DNA from: Saccopteryx bilineata
Lineage: Eukaryota; Chordata; Mammalia; Chiroptera; Emballonuridae
Assembly: GCF_036850765.1 (NCBI RefSeq)
Contig: NC_089496.1
Coordinates: forward strand, 48,660,113-48,724,112
Length of the DNA: 64,000 bases
Reading direction: 5' to 3'
The position numbers and the translations under genes are program-made. Below are positions 1 through 12,500 of the stretch, piece by piece; the first letter of the stretch is position 1, and the number at the start of each line of letters is the position of its first letter. A model generated the notes under the pieces. That model saw only the letters and a program-made list of their open reading frames with translations. It had not been told where the DNA came from and searched no databases.

Positions 1-1078
1 AGTACAGGTGATACTCCATGTGCGGGCTAACCGACGTGGCCTGGGGACCTACCAGTCAGAACAGAAATCTGCTCTAGTGCTAAAGAATGATTTTGGGGGC
101 CCCTCTAGTTCACTCATTTTCCCTTTATTTGTTGAAATCTGGGATACCCAGGGTGGAAATGGAGGCCCTGAGTTAACAAGTCCATGGTGCGCCATACTGG
201 TACGTACTGTCTGCATGTTGTGACTAGCTGTGGGAGACAAAGGGAATCACTGCCTTATTCCTCCCTAGGTTTCAGAAATGGAAATCTGTATTTTCCATAT
301 TCAGTGGCACTCAATGAGTATCTGGCTTCCTCATACCTGTCTCCACTGCTACACTTAACCTCTAACAGACCTATATTCCCTCTGTGTTATAATCAGGCAC
401 ACGTCTGGCACTGTTGTGGCTACGGTAAAAAAAAAAAAAAAAAATGGAGAGACTCAAACTGACCTTCAGCAGGTTGGGAACACGAGTGAAAAACCACAGA
501 GACTCAGAAGGCAACGGCTGCGCCACAGGCCCTGATTTTGACACAGAAACTGACAACAGTCCCGCAGAAACACATGGGGCTGTCTTCTGTCGCCCAGAAG
601 AGGGAGCTACATGCTAAGTTAGGGGTCTTGTAAGGACATTCTCTCTATATGGAAACACACCTCAAGGAACTTGTGCATTTGAGAAAGAGAGAATGAGGAT
701 GGAAGAGAGCAAAGGATCCCATGGAATACAGTTCTGGAAGACTTAGAAAGAAACAATGCATTTGTATGACCTGGTTCATGGTAAAGCCACGCCAGATGAT
801 GTGGGATTTCAGAGCTCGTGTGGAAGCCGGGGTATTCTCGGTAACCCTCACGAGGTTGAATATTGATCCCTTGTGCGTATGGAGGGAACTGGGAGGGAAG
901 AACAGCTGCTCCCAGGGACCCGTTCTCTCTGCCGCCTGGTTGACCCAGTCTAAAAGTGTTGATGAGGCCATCCCGTGTGGTATGAGCTGGTGGCGAGATG
1001 CAGAGCTGGAGAGGCACCCCATTCGTCATCAGAAGGGAGTAGAAAGGGAACAGAGGAAAAGTTACAACCTTTAGCTTT
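1..1078. other. Intergenic, nothing recognised
   Basis: Apart from a poly(A) run at 427-443 there is no recognisable repeat family, RNA gene or coding exon. The short open frames have no coding character. Confidence 0.5.
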
Positions 1079-1238
1079 AGCCCTGGCCGGGTAGCTCAAT
1101 TGGTTAAGAGTATCAGCCTGATATAGCAAGGCTGTGGGTTTAGTCCCTGGTCAGGGAACGTACAAGAATCAAGGAATTAATGCATAAATAAGTATAACAA
1201 ATCAATGTTTCTCTCTCTCCCTTCCTTTTACTCTAAAA
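1079..1238 (+). repeat. SINE family A (tRNA-derived)
   Basis: tRNA-like head beginning CCCTGGCCGGGTAGCTCA with a B-box-like GGTTTAGTCCC, then a body with AATGCATAAATAAGT and a CT-rich tail running into (TG)n. Edges approximate. Confidence 0.85.
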
Positions 1239-1271
1239 TGTGTGTGTGTGTGTGTGTATGTGTGTGTGTGT
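1239..1271. repeat. (TG)n microsatellite
   Basis: About 16 TG dinucleotides with one interruption, between two SINEs. Confidence 0.95.
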
Positions 1272-1272
1272 A

Positions 1273-1595
1273 GCCTGATCAGGCGGTGGCACAGCGGATA
1301 GAACATCAGACTGGGATGCGGAGGACCCAGGTTCGAGACCCCCAGGTCGCCAGCTTGAGCATAGGCTCATCTGGTTTGAGCAAAAGCTCACCAGCTTGGA
1401 CCCAAGGTCGCTGGCTTGAGCAAGGGGTTACTCAGTCTGCTGAAGGCCCACAGTCAAGGCACATATGAGAAAGCAATCAATGAACAACTAAGGTGTCCCA
1501 ACAAAAAACTGATGATTGATATTTCTCATCTCTCTCCATTCCTGTCTGTCTGTCCCTATTTATCCCTCTCTCTGACTCATATATATATATAAAGA
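1273..1595 (+). repeat. SINE family B (tRNA-derived)
   Basis: Begins GCCTGATCAGGCGGTGGCAC. It has the long body with GAAAGCAATCAATGAACAAC and ends in an (AT)n/A-rich tail. Confidence 0.88.
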
Positions 1596-2046
1596 CCTTT
1601 AACTTTACCCTAAAATGAAAACTCAAGATACTGGCAATGATTCTCTATATAAGATACCTAGAATTTCTTATACAACCTATTTAAGGAGATGTACTATTCC
1701 ATCGTTGGCTCATAGTAAACTAATTTCTGAGTTCCAGCTACAAGAAATAACTAAATATTGCAAGAGCATAATATGTGGCTTAGAACAGATATCTCACCTG
1801 ATTTGAACTAATAAAGCTATGGTACCAACAACCAAGTTAAGAAATTATGACACTGTAAAGCCTTAGGAATAAGTTGCAAAACAATAAATAAATTGAATTG
1901 TATATGAGTGCAATCCTTAAACCTTTCCTTTCCTTTCCCCAATGGCCACATCACTAATCACACCATCTACAGGATCGGTAATTTGTATATACTTCCTCCT
2001 TGTAGCCAGTCTTATCATCTCCAGGGAGCTTAAGGTAATAAGGTGA

Positions 2047-2443
2047 GGCCCTGGCCGGTTGGCTCAGCGGTAGAGCGTTGGCCTGGCGTGCGGGGGACCC
2101 GGGTTCGATTCCCGGCCAGGGCACATAGGAGAAGCGCCCATTTGCTTCTCCACCGCCCCCCTTCCTCTCTGTCTCTCTCTTCCCCTCCCACAGCCAAGGC
2201 TCCATTGGAGCAAAGATGGCCCGGGCGCTGGGGATGGCTCCTTGGCCTCTGCCCCAGGTGCTAGAGTGGCTCTGGACGTGGCAGAGCGACGCCCCGGAGG
2301 GGCAGAGCATCGCCCCCTGGTGGGCAGAGCATCGCCCCTGGTGGGTGTGCCGGGTGGATCCCGGTCGGGCGCATGCGGGAGTCTGTCTGACTGTCTCTCC
2401 CTGTTTCCAGCTTCAGAAAATGAAAAAAAATAAGATAATAAAG
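2047..2443 (+). repeat. SINE family C with CTCF-like core
   Basis: Complete copy: head GCCCTGGCCGGTTGGCTCAG with A- and B-box matches, a body with CCAAGGCTCCATTGGAGC, and an A-rich tail. It is flanked by an imperfect duplication (aaggtaataaggtga / aagataataaagtga). Confidence 0.9.
2311..2323 (-). promoter_or_regulatory. CTCF-like core in SINE C
   Basis: The minus strand reads CCACCAGGGGGCG, identical to the central CTCF consensus. Motif match only. Confidence 0.5.
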
Positions 2444-2675
2444 TGAAAAGGACTGTGGATCTGAGGACAAGAGAAACAATGAAGGATTCTCCATAAACAG
2501 GACCCACCCTGAAAACAGAGATTAGGCCCAGCTCATTTTTATAGACAGAGAGACCAGGTGCATGGGAGGTCCCTGATGATAACACGGATAGATGTGCCCA
2601 AGGCTGGGTCCTAGTTCCATATATTCTTCCAACCAGTGTACGCTCCTACGGGAAGTGTTAGGCAAACAAAGGGAT

Positions 2676-2872
2676 TTTAAAATGTTTTCTTGATTGATTG
2701 CTTATAGAGAAGGGAGAGAGAGAGAAAGAGAGAAACACTGATTCAGTTCGTTGTTCCTCTTATTTATGCACTTACTGGCTGGTTTCTTGTGTGTGCCCTG
2801 ACTGGGGACCCCACCTGCAAGCTTGGTGTACAGCAGGAGGACACTTGAACCAACTGAGCCATCCGGTCAAGA
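2676..2872 (-). repeat. SINE family A, reverse
   Basis: T-rich start, GA-rich stretch, then a reversed body and tRNA-like head ending near 2,872. Diverged. Confidence 0.75.
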
Positions 2873-2914
2873 TGGGATCATGCATGCATTACTCAGAAAT
2901 AAAAGAAATATATT

Positions 2915-3333
2915 TGAAAAATAAATAATGGCCTTTTATTATCTTCACCACAGAGAAAAGTCAAGCCTGAAGTCTGGGGAAGGAAGTGGCCTCCCTGTGA
3001 CGGCGACAGCACCGGGAGGGTGTCCTCAGCGTCCCCCTGAGTCCGGCCACCCTGACACTGCTCAGGAGCCACCAGCCACAGCCATCGGCAGGGGGCGGGC
3101 GCCGGGCAGAGTGTTCCTGCCGGATGTCGCCGCTGGCCAGAGCCAGCACCAGGAAGATGCAGCTCCCTCTCCGGTGGCCAGGCCTGCACTGGAAGGTAGG
3201 TGGGAAGCCCCACGTGTGACACCAGACACCCTCCCTGGTGTCCTCTCTCCAGGCCTCTCCGCCGCTGCCGTCCTCTGTTCCTTGGCCACAGTGTTGGATT
3301 CTGAGCCGAGAACTGGAACAGGCCGAGCCCCCG
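2915..3333 (-). other. RP9: RP9 3' UTR and poly(A) signal
   Basis: GC-rich sequence follows the RP9 stop and ends in a canonical AATAAA on the minus strand (2940-2935), about 395 nt past the stop. The expected cleavage site is roughly 2,915-2,925. The exact end is inferred. Confidence 0.6.
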
Positions 3334-3532
3334 TCAGTCCGAGTCCGAGCTCTCATTGGACCTGGAAGACTTATGCTTTCGTTTCTTCTTCTTTTTCTTT
3401 TCTTTCTTCTTTTTCTTATGCTTTTCTTTCTTCTTCCTCTTCTTGTGTCTCTCCTTACCTTCTGAGGAACTGGAGCTGCTCCCGTCGTCCTCCGAGGTGG
3501 AGTCTTCCAGCAACTGCTTTAACTGCTGGATC
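3334..3532 (-). CDS. RP9: RP9 coding exon 6 (Ser/Lys-rich tail) and stop
   Basis: 199 nt, acceptor TTTAG, stop TGA at 3336-3334. It encodes [20 protein letters not shown], a serine run, a Lys-rich tract, and [15 protein letters not shown]. The purine-rich coding strand makes the plus strand a CTT/TTC tract, which explains the spurious plus-strand ORFs here. Confidence 0.95.
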
Positions 3533-6500
3533 CTAAACAGACGGGGTCGGTCAGGAACCAGAAACCGCTCAGCTTAAAAATACTAGCTTAGCAGCGACGG
3601 TCAAGAAGTCACAATCACCTCCGTAAGCACAGTACCTATATTTCTGCATGTTCTCCCCATTCTTGTCCACATCATGCCTGTTTATACAGGACTGTAACTA
3701 GTGTATAAGCGGTCTGTACTCTTCACTGTCCTAAATAATTCTGCCCGTTGCCATGGTCCCTACCATTACTCGTTCTAATAGACATACTCTCTAAAGTCAC
3801 CCCCACTGCTCAAGGTCGTGCCAGGTCATACACCTTCCCAACAACTGTAACTCAAGAACGCCAATTTGGAAAAACAACAAAATCTCCTGCTTTCCACCCT
3901 ATCTTTTTTCTTTTTCTTTTAATAATTTTATTTTTTTAATGGGGTGACAACAATAAATCAGGATACATATATTCATATCCTTTTTCTTGTCTAAGAATAA
4001 TTTTCAGCAGTAGCTCAGATCCCTGCAGACAGTGAAGAGAAACTAAATGAGAGAGAACCAGTATTCCCTGCACACCTGCTCGGGCAGCGATTACTCCTGC
4101 CCTCCAAGCGTTTCACAGTGCGAGCTCCACATTTAGTAAACTCCTCCTATTATACTGGATAGCTTGTTTCCAACTTAATATAACTTAAAACTTTAAGATA
4201 GTACTGTTATCGTCAGGGCCACCTCACCTCATATCCTTCTCATGCCTTTTATTCTCTCGTATGATGTCATACATGGGATCTTCATGCGCCTTGGGGGTTA
4301 AAGAGGGTTAAGGTTGGGTTAGGGTTCATGGACCTTTAGTTAAATAAACATTAAATCCGTACGTTACTAAAACCACTAATTTTTTCCCCAGTTTGGTCTA
4401 GTATTTTGTTTAACATGTTCTTATCCTTCCTAAGGATCACCATCACTGCAAACTCATTGAGGCTGTACAGAGGATTGTGTAATTTGAAAAATGTAGGATT
4501 AAAATAATATATATAAATAGGATGTCATTTAAATATCCTTTATAAGGAAATAAACCCTGGAAGAATCATGAAATTCTATTCAAGGTAGAAGGTAGAAATA
4601 TTCTACCTTGTTCTATATGGATAGATGGTAATTCTCTTTGTTCTAATATGGATAGATGACCAGGAGATAGTATTTAAAAAAGAAAAACAAGTGAATTAAA
4701 AGAGATAATATATAAGAATGAAACATTTATAGGTACACAAAAATATGCATTAAGTACTCTAAATAAACAAAGTCTGGAACTGTACAGGAAGTACAGATAA
4801 TTTAAAATAACTAGAATTAGTTAAAAATAAGAATACACTTATGGGAAATGTTATGGTATGTGAATTACTTCAACTTAAAAAAAGAAGTAATGTTTAGTGT
4901 AGGAATTATAGATGTTATAAAAAATTCAGTTTTAAAAAACTATTACCTTACTACCTAAGGGATAATTACTATAAATACTTGGTCTCTCTCCTTCAATAAT
5001 TATTCATAACTTATGAAAAATTATAATTATTTTATATATACAACATATACAACTCTACTGCTTTTCACTCGTCATGAACATTTTCCTATGACATTATACA
5101 TTCTTCTAAAACATAATTCCTACCCCTGGCTGGGTAGTTCAGTTGGTTGGAGCGTTGTCCCAATGTGCCAAAGTTGTGGGTTTGATCCCTGATCAGGGCA
5201 CATTCAAGAATCAACCAAGGAACGCATAAATAAGTGGAACAACAAATTGATGTTTCTCTTTCTGTCTCTCTTCCTCTTTTTAAAGTCAATAATAATTTTT
5301 TCAATTAAAGAGATATAATTCCTAATCGCTAAATAATTTTTGTTACAGTATTTTATGTTGTCATGTGGGACTATTAAGTTGTTTCCTACTTTTCCTTCAC
5401 TTCCGTTTTATTTAATCACAAAATGAACTGTGGAAGTTCTCCTGATGCATACATAAGCAGCTCTGTGTATACTGATGTTCTCTTACTCCTTACGGTAGAT
5501 TCTTAGAAGTGATATTTCTGAGTCCAAAAAAAAAAGTTACGTTTAAAGTTTCTGAGGTTTATCACCATTCTGTGTTTTATAGTATTTATAGTGTCAATAA
5601 AAATTGACATTTCAGCCTGGCCTGTGGTGATGCAGTAGACAGAGCATCAACCTAGAATGCTGAGGCTGTCGGTTCAAAACCCTGGGCTTGTCCGGTCAAG
5701 GCACGTATGACAAGCAATCAGCGAACACCAAAAGTGAGGCAACTATGACACTTCCAATCTTCCTCCCTCCTCCTCTCTCTGTAAAATCAAGAAATAAAAT
5801 CTTTTAAAAAAGAAATATAAACCTGATATTCCACCTAGAAGTGAAATGATTATAAAAAAAAGTCATTTATTATTAAAAAATTAAAGCAATACTTTAAATG
5901 TCTGAAACACTTCAGAGACTGTGTGTTTCGACATTGGCTGATAACCTCAGTACATCCAGACAACAGCATATTTCACTGGGCGGAAGCAGTTACTGAATGC
6001 TGAAATAACACCTCTGGGCGGTGACTGTTAAATTAAAGTGAGGAAATGGCAGATTTCTTTTACTGGCATCTAACGAGCAGATATAATCGATATACACACT
6101 TCTAGCTTATAATTTAAAGACATCTAATCTTTAATAAGGACTGGCAACCTAAAACCCTCATTTTTGTTATGAATCATGATTTTTTTAAATGTAGAATTTA
6201 AAGAATGATTAAATAACACTTCAAAAAAAAAAAGCAGCCCTACTCCCAATGTGTAAGGAAGTGCCACTTTAATAAGAAGTTAGTTTTTTGTGAATGAACT
6301 AATCTGTCACACAAATGTAATTTAAGAGAGATGCAGTTAACACCAGGTACTCGGGCCGCAATGCTACTGGGAATGTATCTTATGTGAAACTCCAGTTTAC
6401 CGACTACAGCCTGATTCGCGGATATTTACTATCTCTAATAAATGGAAATTCACATGGTGTGGTTCTACTTACTACTCTGAACTGTTCTAACTTTTGGTTG

Positions 6501-9500
6501 CCTTTGATAAAGAAAGGGCATTCTTTGTCGCCTGTTCGGTGGCCATACCGTTTACAGCGCCAACCTAAAAACAAAGGGAAAGAAAAGAAATATTTCCGTA
6601 AGATAACACAATTTCATTTCATGCAGATAAAGAAGGCCCTGGCCAGACAGCTTGGTTTAGAATGTTGTCCCAGTATGCAAAGGTTGCTGGTCCGATTCCA
6701 GGTCAGGGCACATACAAAAATAGAGCAATGTTTCTGTCTCTTTCTCTCCACCCACTCCCCCCCCCCAATTTAAAAAATTTTAAAAAGGAAATAAAGAATC
6801 AGATCACATTAAATTTTTTCTTCCTTAAACTCCAATTCTAAAAGCAAATGCAACCAGTGAACAAACCATGTAAGATCCTAGAAAACTGGCAACACGTGAG
6901 ATTGTTAGAAATGCAGCGTAGCAGGCCCACCCCAGAAATACTGACACATACTTGAATTTCAAAAGATTTATTGGTGATTTGTAGACATAGTCAAGTTTAA
7001 GAACGGAACTAGTGTTACCGTTCCAGGTAACACTACAGCCAATAAAAATGAATGAAGGGAACTTTATGAATCCATACATAGATGGGGCATAAAAATGAGA
7101 CTCAGAGACATGGACAAGAGTGTGATAGTAACGGGGGTGGGGAGGGGGTGAGGAAGGAGAGAAAGGGAGTGGGGGGAGGGGAGGGGCACAAAGAAAACCA
7201 GATAGGTGACAGAAGACAATTTGACTTTGGGTGAGGGGTACGCAGCATAATCAAATGTCAAAATAATCTGGAGACGTTTTCTCGGAACATATGTACCCTG
7301 ATTTATCAATGTCACTGCATTAAATTTAATAAAAATAAGATTAAAAATGAATGAAGGTATGTACAATATGTACAGTATACGTGTCTTTTATCATGTCTGA
7401 GATGAGTCCAAGTTTTGTGGGGCCTGGGAGGCCGGGGCGGGGGTGCTCTTCAGGAAAAAAAAAAAACTTTACAAAATCATTTGACCATATCAACATATCG
7501 ATGGGGTCCCTGCATGCCTTTGAAAGGCACAACTGAGGTGCTCTCAAGATTAAACTTCATTTCCTTCTTGGTAAAACTGGCTCTGGTCCCAACCTACTCA
7601 TTTTCCAAGTCAATCAAATAACTCTAAGACGGTAAGTGAAATGCAGCCGGCCACCTCATTAAAGAGAGTAGTGATTTTCAAACTTAAAGAAGAAAAGAAA
7701 AACTACAGACTTCTGGGTAAAGATGACAGACTGAACACATTTATCTGCTTTGACCTCTTCCTGAAAGTCATATAAATGACAGTGAAGAGAATTCTTTTCA
7801 AAAGGAATAACCCAAGAAGTACATCAAGAAGGGCCAAGTGCCTGGCCTGCGGTGGCGCAGTGGATAAAGCGTCGACCTGGAACGCTGAGGTCCCCGGTTC
7901 AAAACCCTGGGCTTGCCCGGTCAAGGCACATATGGGAGTTGATGCTTCCTGCTCCCTCCTTCTCTCTTTCTCTTTCACTGTGTCTCTTCTCTAAAATGAA
8001 TAAATAAAGTCTTAAAAAAAATACTTAAAAAAAAAAAAGAAGGGCCAAGTGACCTGATGAACGAAGTAGAAACAGAGGCATGGGCACATGGAACAGACTG
8101 ACCCCTGTCAGAGGGGTGAAAGGAGGGGGACTGGGTGAGAGAAGGGGAAGGGATCATCCAGAAGACATGTACGTAACCCACAGACCACAGTGTGGTGGTG
8201 GCCAGAGGGAAGGGGCAGGGGGGTGCGGGCCACGGAGGGGAGGGGCGGGGGTGTGTGCGGGCCACGGAGGGGAGGGGAGGGGGTGTGTGCGGGCCACAGA
8301 GGGGAGGGGCGGGGGGGGTGCGGGCCTCGGAGGGGAGGGGCGGGGGGTGCGGGCCACGGAGGGGAGGGGCGGGGGGTGCGGGCCACGGAGGGGTGGGGCA
8401 GGGGGGTGCGGGCCACGGAGGGGAGGGGCAGGGAGTGCGGGCCACGGAGGGGTGGGGCAGGGACAAAAGGAGACTCTGCGTGGGGCGGAAGGTGCATGGT
8501 GCGGTGGGCAAATGGTGTTTCATTGAGTTTTACACCTGAAACTTGGGTGGTTTTGCGAACCAGTGTCATCCCAATAAATTCAATTAAAAAGAATAGCCAA
8601 GTGACAATATCGATAAATCTCCCTCCATAAAAGCATGGACAGCAGCTGCAAATTTGCCCAAATCAACTGCCCTGACACCCTTGGAGTTAACCATTGGCTG
8701 GTCACAATCTGAGGAGCATTACCTCAAGAAAAATTAGTGAACCCTGGCAAGAACAGCAGGATTGCTGGCATTTTAACTGGACCTACTCCCAACCCCCTCT
8801 CACCCTTTCTACGGGTCTTGAAACCAAGCAGCATCACAGCCCCGGCGTCCGTGACAGGCAGCAGCCTCACCCCCACAGGAGGGACAAGACCTGGTTCCCA
8901 ACAACCTCAGAAAGCCAGACCCCAGCTGAAAATCCACGCGTAACTGCAGACTCCCCCCAAACCTAATAGCCTACGGTTGGCTGAAAACCTTACCGAGAAT
9001 ATAAATAACAGATTAATACATATTGTATATGTTACATGTATTATGTACTGTATTCTTAGAATAAAGGAAGCGTTAGAAGAAAAAAGAAAATGTTATTAAG
9101 AAAGTTATAAGGAATATACATTTGCAATACTTACCGGAAAGAAATCTGCATAGAGGTGGATCCAGGCAGTTCTAACCTGCATTGGGATTCCACTCACAAC
9201 TCTGAACAATTCTAATTTTTTTTTTTAATTTTTATTTTTTTTTTACTTTTCCAAAGCTGGAAACAGGGAGGCAGTCAGACAGACTCCCGCATGCGCCTCA
9301 CCGTGATCTACCCCGGCACGCCCACCAGGGGGCGATGCTCTGCCCCTCCGGGGCATAGCTCTGTCGCGACCAGAGCCACTGTCGCGCCTGGGGCAGAGGC
9401 CAAGGAGCCATCCCCAGCGCCTGGGCCATCTTTTTGCTCCAATGGAGTCTCGGCTGCAGGAGGGGAAGAGAGAGACAGAGAGGAAGGGGGGGGGTGGAGA

Positions 9501-12500
9501 AGCAGATGGGCGCTTCTCCTGTGTGCCCTGGTTGGGAATCGAACCCGGGACTGCCGCACGCCAGGCCGACGCTCTACCACTGAGCCAACCGGCCAGGGCC
9601 AGAACAATTCTAATTTTTTAAAAAAGTTGTAGCCTGACCAGGTGGTGCACAGTGGATAGAGTGTCAGACTGGGATGCAGAGGATCCAGGTTTGAAACCTC
9701 GAGGTTGCTGGCTTGAGTGCGGGCTTATCTGGCTTGAGCTCAGGGTCACTGGCTTGAATGTGGGATCATAGACATGACCCCATGGTTGCTGGCTTGAGCC
9801 CAAAGGTCGCTGGCTTAAGCAAGGGGTCACTCGCTCTGCTGTGGCCCCCGCTCAAGGCACATACAAGAAAGCAATCAGCCTGACCGGGCATGGCGCAGTG
9901 GATAGAGCGTCGGACTGGGATGCGAAAGACCCAGGTTCAAGACCCCGAGCTCCCAGCTTGAGCGAGGGCTCATCTGGTTTGAGCAAAAGCTCACCAGCTT
10001 GAGCCCAAGGTCGCTGGCTGGAGCAATGGGTTACTCAATCTGCTGAAGGCCTGCGGTCAAGGCACATATGAGAACACAATCAATGAACAATTAAGGTGTT
10101 GCAAGGCGCAAGGAAAAACTAATGATTGATGCTTCTCATCTCTCTGCCCCTGTCTATCCCTCTCTCTGTCTCTGTAAAAAAAAAGAAATTAAAAAAAAAA
10201 AAGAAAGCAATCAACGAACAACTAAAATTCCGCAAAGAAGAACTGATTCTCATCTCTCTCCCTTCCTGTCTGTCCCTATTTGTCCCTCTGTCTCTGTCAC
10301 TGCCAGAAAAAACAGAAACAAACGTTCTGGTAAATGTGCAGACATTGGAGATATTGTGGGTTTGGTTCCAGACCATCACAATAAAGTGAGTTCTGCGATA
10401 AGGCGAGTCTCAATCTTTTTGCTGGTGGAAGGTCTAGCCTGCAATATTTCAATAAAGCAGTATTTGTACAGCGCAATAAAATGAGGTGTACCCCTACACG
10501 TAAAATCTGCCGTCACCATCATCCATCTCCATGACCCTTTTCTTTTGTAAAATTGAAACTCTGTTCCCATTAAACAATGACTCCCTATTTCCAACCCAAC
10601 CCCAGTGAACAGGCAACCATCGCTAATCTGCTTTGTCTCTGACTGCGATTCCTCCAAGTACCTCACGGAAGTGACTCACACAGCGTCTTTTTCTGTCTGG
10701 CTTATGCCACTTAGCATCCTGCCCTCAAAGTTCATCCATGTTGTAGCATGTGCCAGAATTTCCTTCCTTTTAAAGGCTGAAGAATAGTTCACTGTACGCA
10801 CATACCATGTTTGGTTTATCCATACACTCGTTGATAGACACAGGCTGCTTCCGCCCTTTGGCTATTTATGAATAATGCCGCTATGGACATGGGTGTCAAA
10901 CTAGCTCATCAAGACTGTACTTTCTCGCCTGACCAGGTGGTGGCGCAGTGGATAGAGCGTCGGACTGGGATGCGGAAGGACCCAGGTTCGAGACCCCGAG
11001 GTGGCCAGCTTGAGCGCGGGCTCATATGGCTTGAGCAAAGAGCTCACCAGCTTGGACCCAAGGTCGCTGGCTCCAGCAGGGGGTTACTCGGTCTGCTGAA
11101 GGCCTGCGGTCAAGGCACATGTGAGAAAGCAATCAATGAACAACTAAGAAGTCGCAATGCGCAACGAGAAACTGATGATTGATGCTTCTCATCTCTCTCC
11201 GTTCCTGTCTGTCTGTCCCTGTCTATCTCTGCCTCTGTAAAAATAAAAAATAAATAAAAAAAAAAATAAATAAAAAAAAAAAAAAGACTGTACTTTCTCA
11301 ATTCTTTTGGGAATATACCCAGAAGTGAAATTGCTGGATCACATGGTAATTTTATCTTCATTTTTTAAAAAGGTGTTATTTATTGATTTTACAGGGGGGT
11401 GGGTACGAGAAGTAGTTGCTTCATTCAGGCTTTTTTTCATCAGCTGCTTGTTGTATGTGCCTTGCACGGGCAAAGCAAAGGTTTTGAACACGCAACCTCA
11501 GAGTTCCAGGCTGGTGCTCTATCCACTGTGTCACTGCCTGGTCAGGCTGATCGAGTTTCGTTGTTGCTAAGTTAGGCGTTCTCTATATATTCTGTGTGTA
11601 GTCCTTTATCAGATGTGTGACTTGCAAATATTTTCTCCCATTCTGTTCGTTGCCCTTTCATGCTACTGATAATATCTTTTATTCACAGAGGTTTTAATTT
11701 GTCATCAAGTCAAATTTGTCGATTTTTCCTTTTGGTTCCCGTGCCTTGGATGTTTTATTCAAGAAATCATTGCCAAGTCCGATGTTGTGCAGCTTGCTCT
11801 ACGTTTTCTTCCAAGAGTTTTATAGTTTTAGGTCTTACATTTAAGTCTCTTATCCATTTAGTTAATTTTTTGAATTATTAGATAAGGGTCCAACTTTATT
11901 CTTTTGCACGTGGATATCCAGTTTTCCCTGCACCATTTGTTGAAAAGACTGTGCTGTCCCCATTGAATGGTCTTGGCCCTCCTGTGAAACCTCATTTGAC
12001 CATATAAGTAGAGCTTTCTGTCTGTGCTCTCTACTTTATTCCATGGGTCTGCATGTCTGTCTTTATACCAGCACCACACTGTTTTTTGTTTTTGTTTTTT
12101 AATTCATTTTAGAGAGGAGAGGAGAGACAGAGAGAGAGAGGAGAGACAGAGACAGAGAAGGGGGGAGGAGCTGGAAGCATCAACTCCCATATGGGCCTTG
12201 ACCAGGCAAGCCCAGGGTTTCGAACCGGCGACCTCAGCATTTCCAGGTTGACGCTTTATCCACTGCGCCACCACAGGTCAGGCTGCCACACTGTTTTGAT
12301 CGCTGTAATTATGTGGTAAGTTTTGAAATCAGAAAGTATCAGTCCTCCCGCTTGGTTTTCTTTTTTTTCTCCCAAGATTCTCCTGGCTATCTGGGGTCCC
12401 TAAGGTTGCATATGAATTTTAGGGTGGGTTTGTCCATTTCTGCAAAAAATGACACTGGGACTTTCATAGTAATTGTGTTGCATCTGGAGGTCACTCTGGG

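Larger units (their letters stand above)
4290..6472 (-). other. RP9: RP9 intron 4
   Basis: AT-rich. Between 4,300 and 5,120 and between 5,810 and 6,470 nothing is recognised except simple AT-rich sequence; one type A and one type D SINE lie between them. Confidence 0.85.
7680..8595 (+). mobile_element. L1-like 3' region interrupted by a SINE and a minisatellite
   Basis: The end (TTTTACACCTGAAACTTGGG, then CCAATAAATTCAATTAAAAA) resembles an L1 3' terminus. A type D SINE and a GC-rich tandem repeat interrupt it. The left edge is uncertain. Confidence 0.5.

Noticed and set aside
2047..2125. tRNA-like sequence with A- and B-boxes (and about 40 similar ones)
   Set aside because: These are heads of dispersed SINEs with long unrelated bodies, A-rich tails and target duplications, not free tRNA genes.
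2928..3536. 202-aa plus-strand open frame
   Set aside because: It is the antisense shadow of RP9 exon 6 and the 3' UTR; its Phe/Ser run is the complement of the Lys-rich codons.
6384..6773. 129-aa plus-strand open frame
   Set aside because: It is antisense to RP9 exon 4 and then runs through a SINE.
8108..8569. Pro/Arg-rich open frames over the minisatellite
   Set aside because: They consist of translated tandem repeat.
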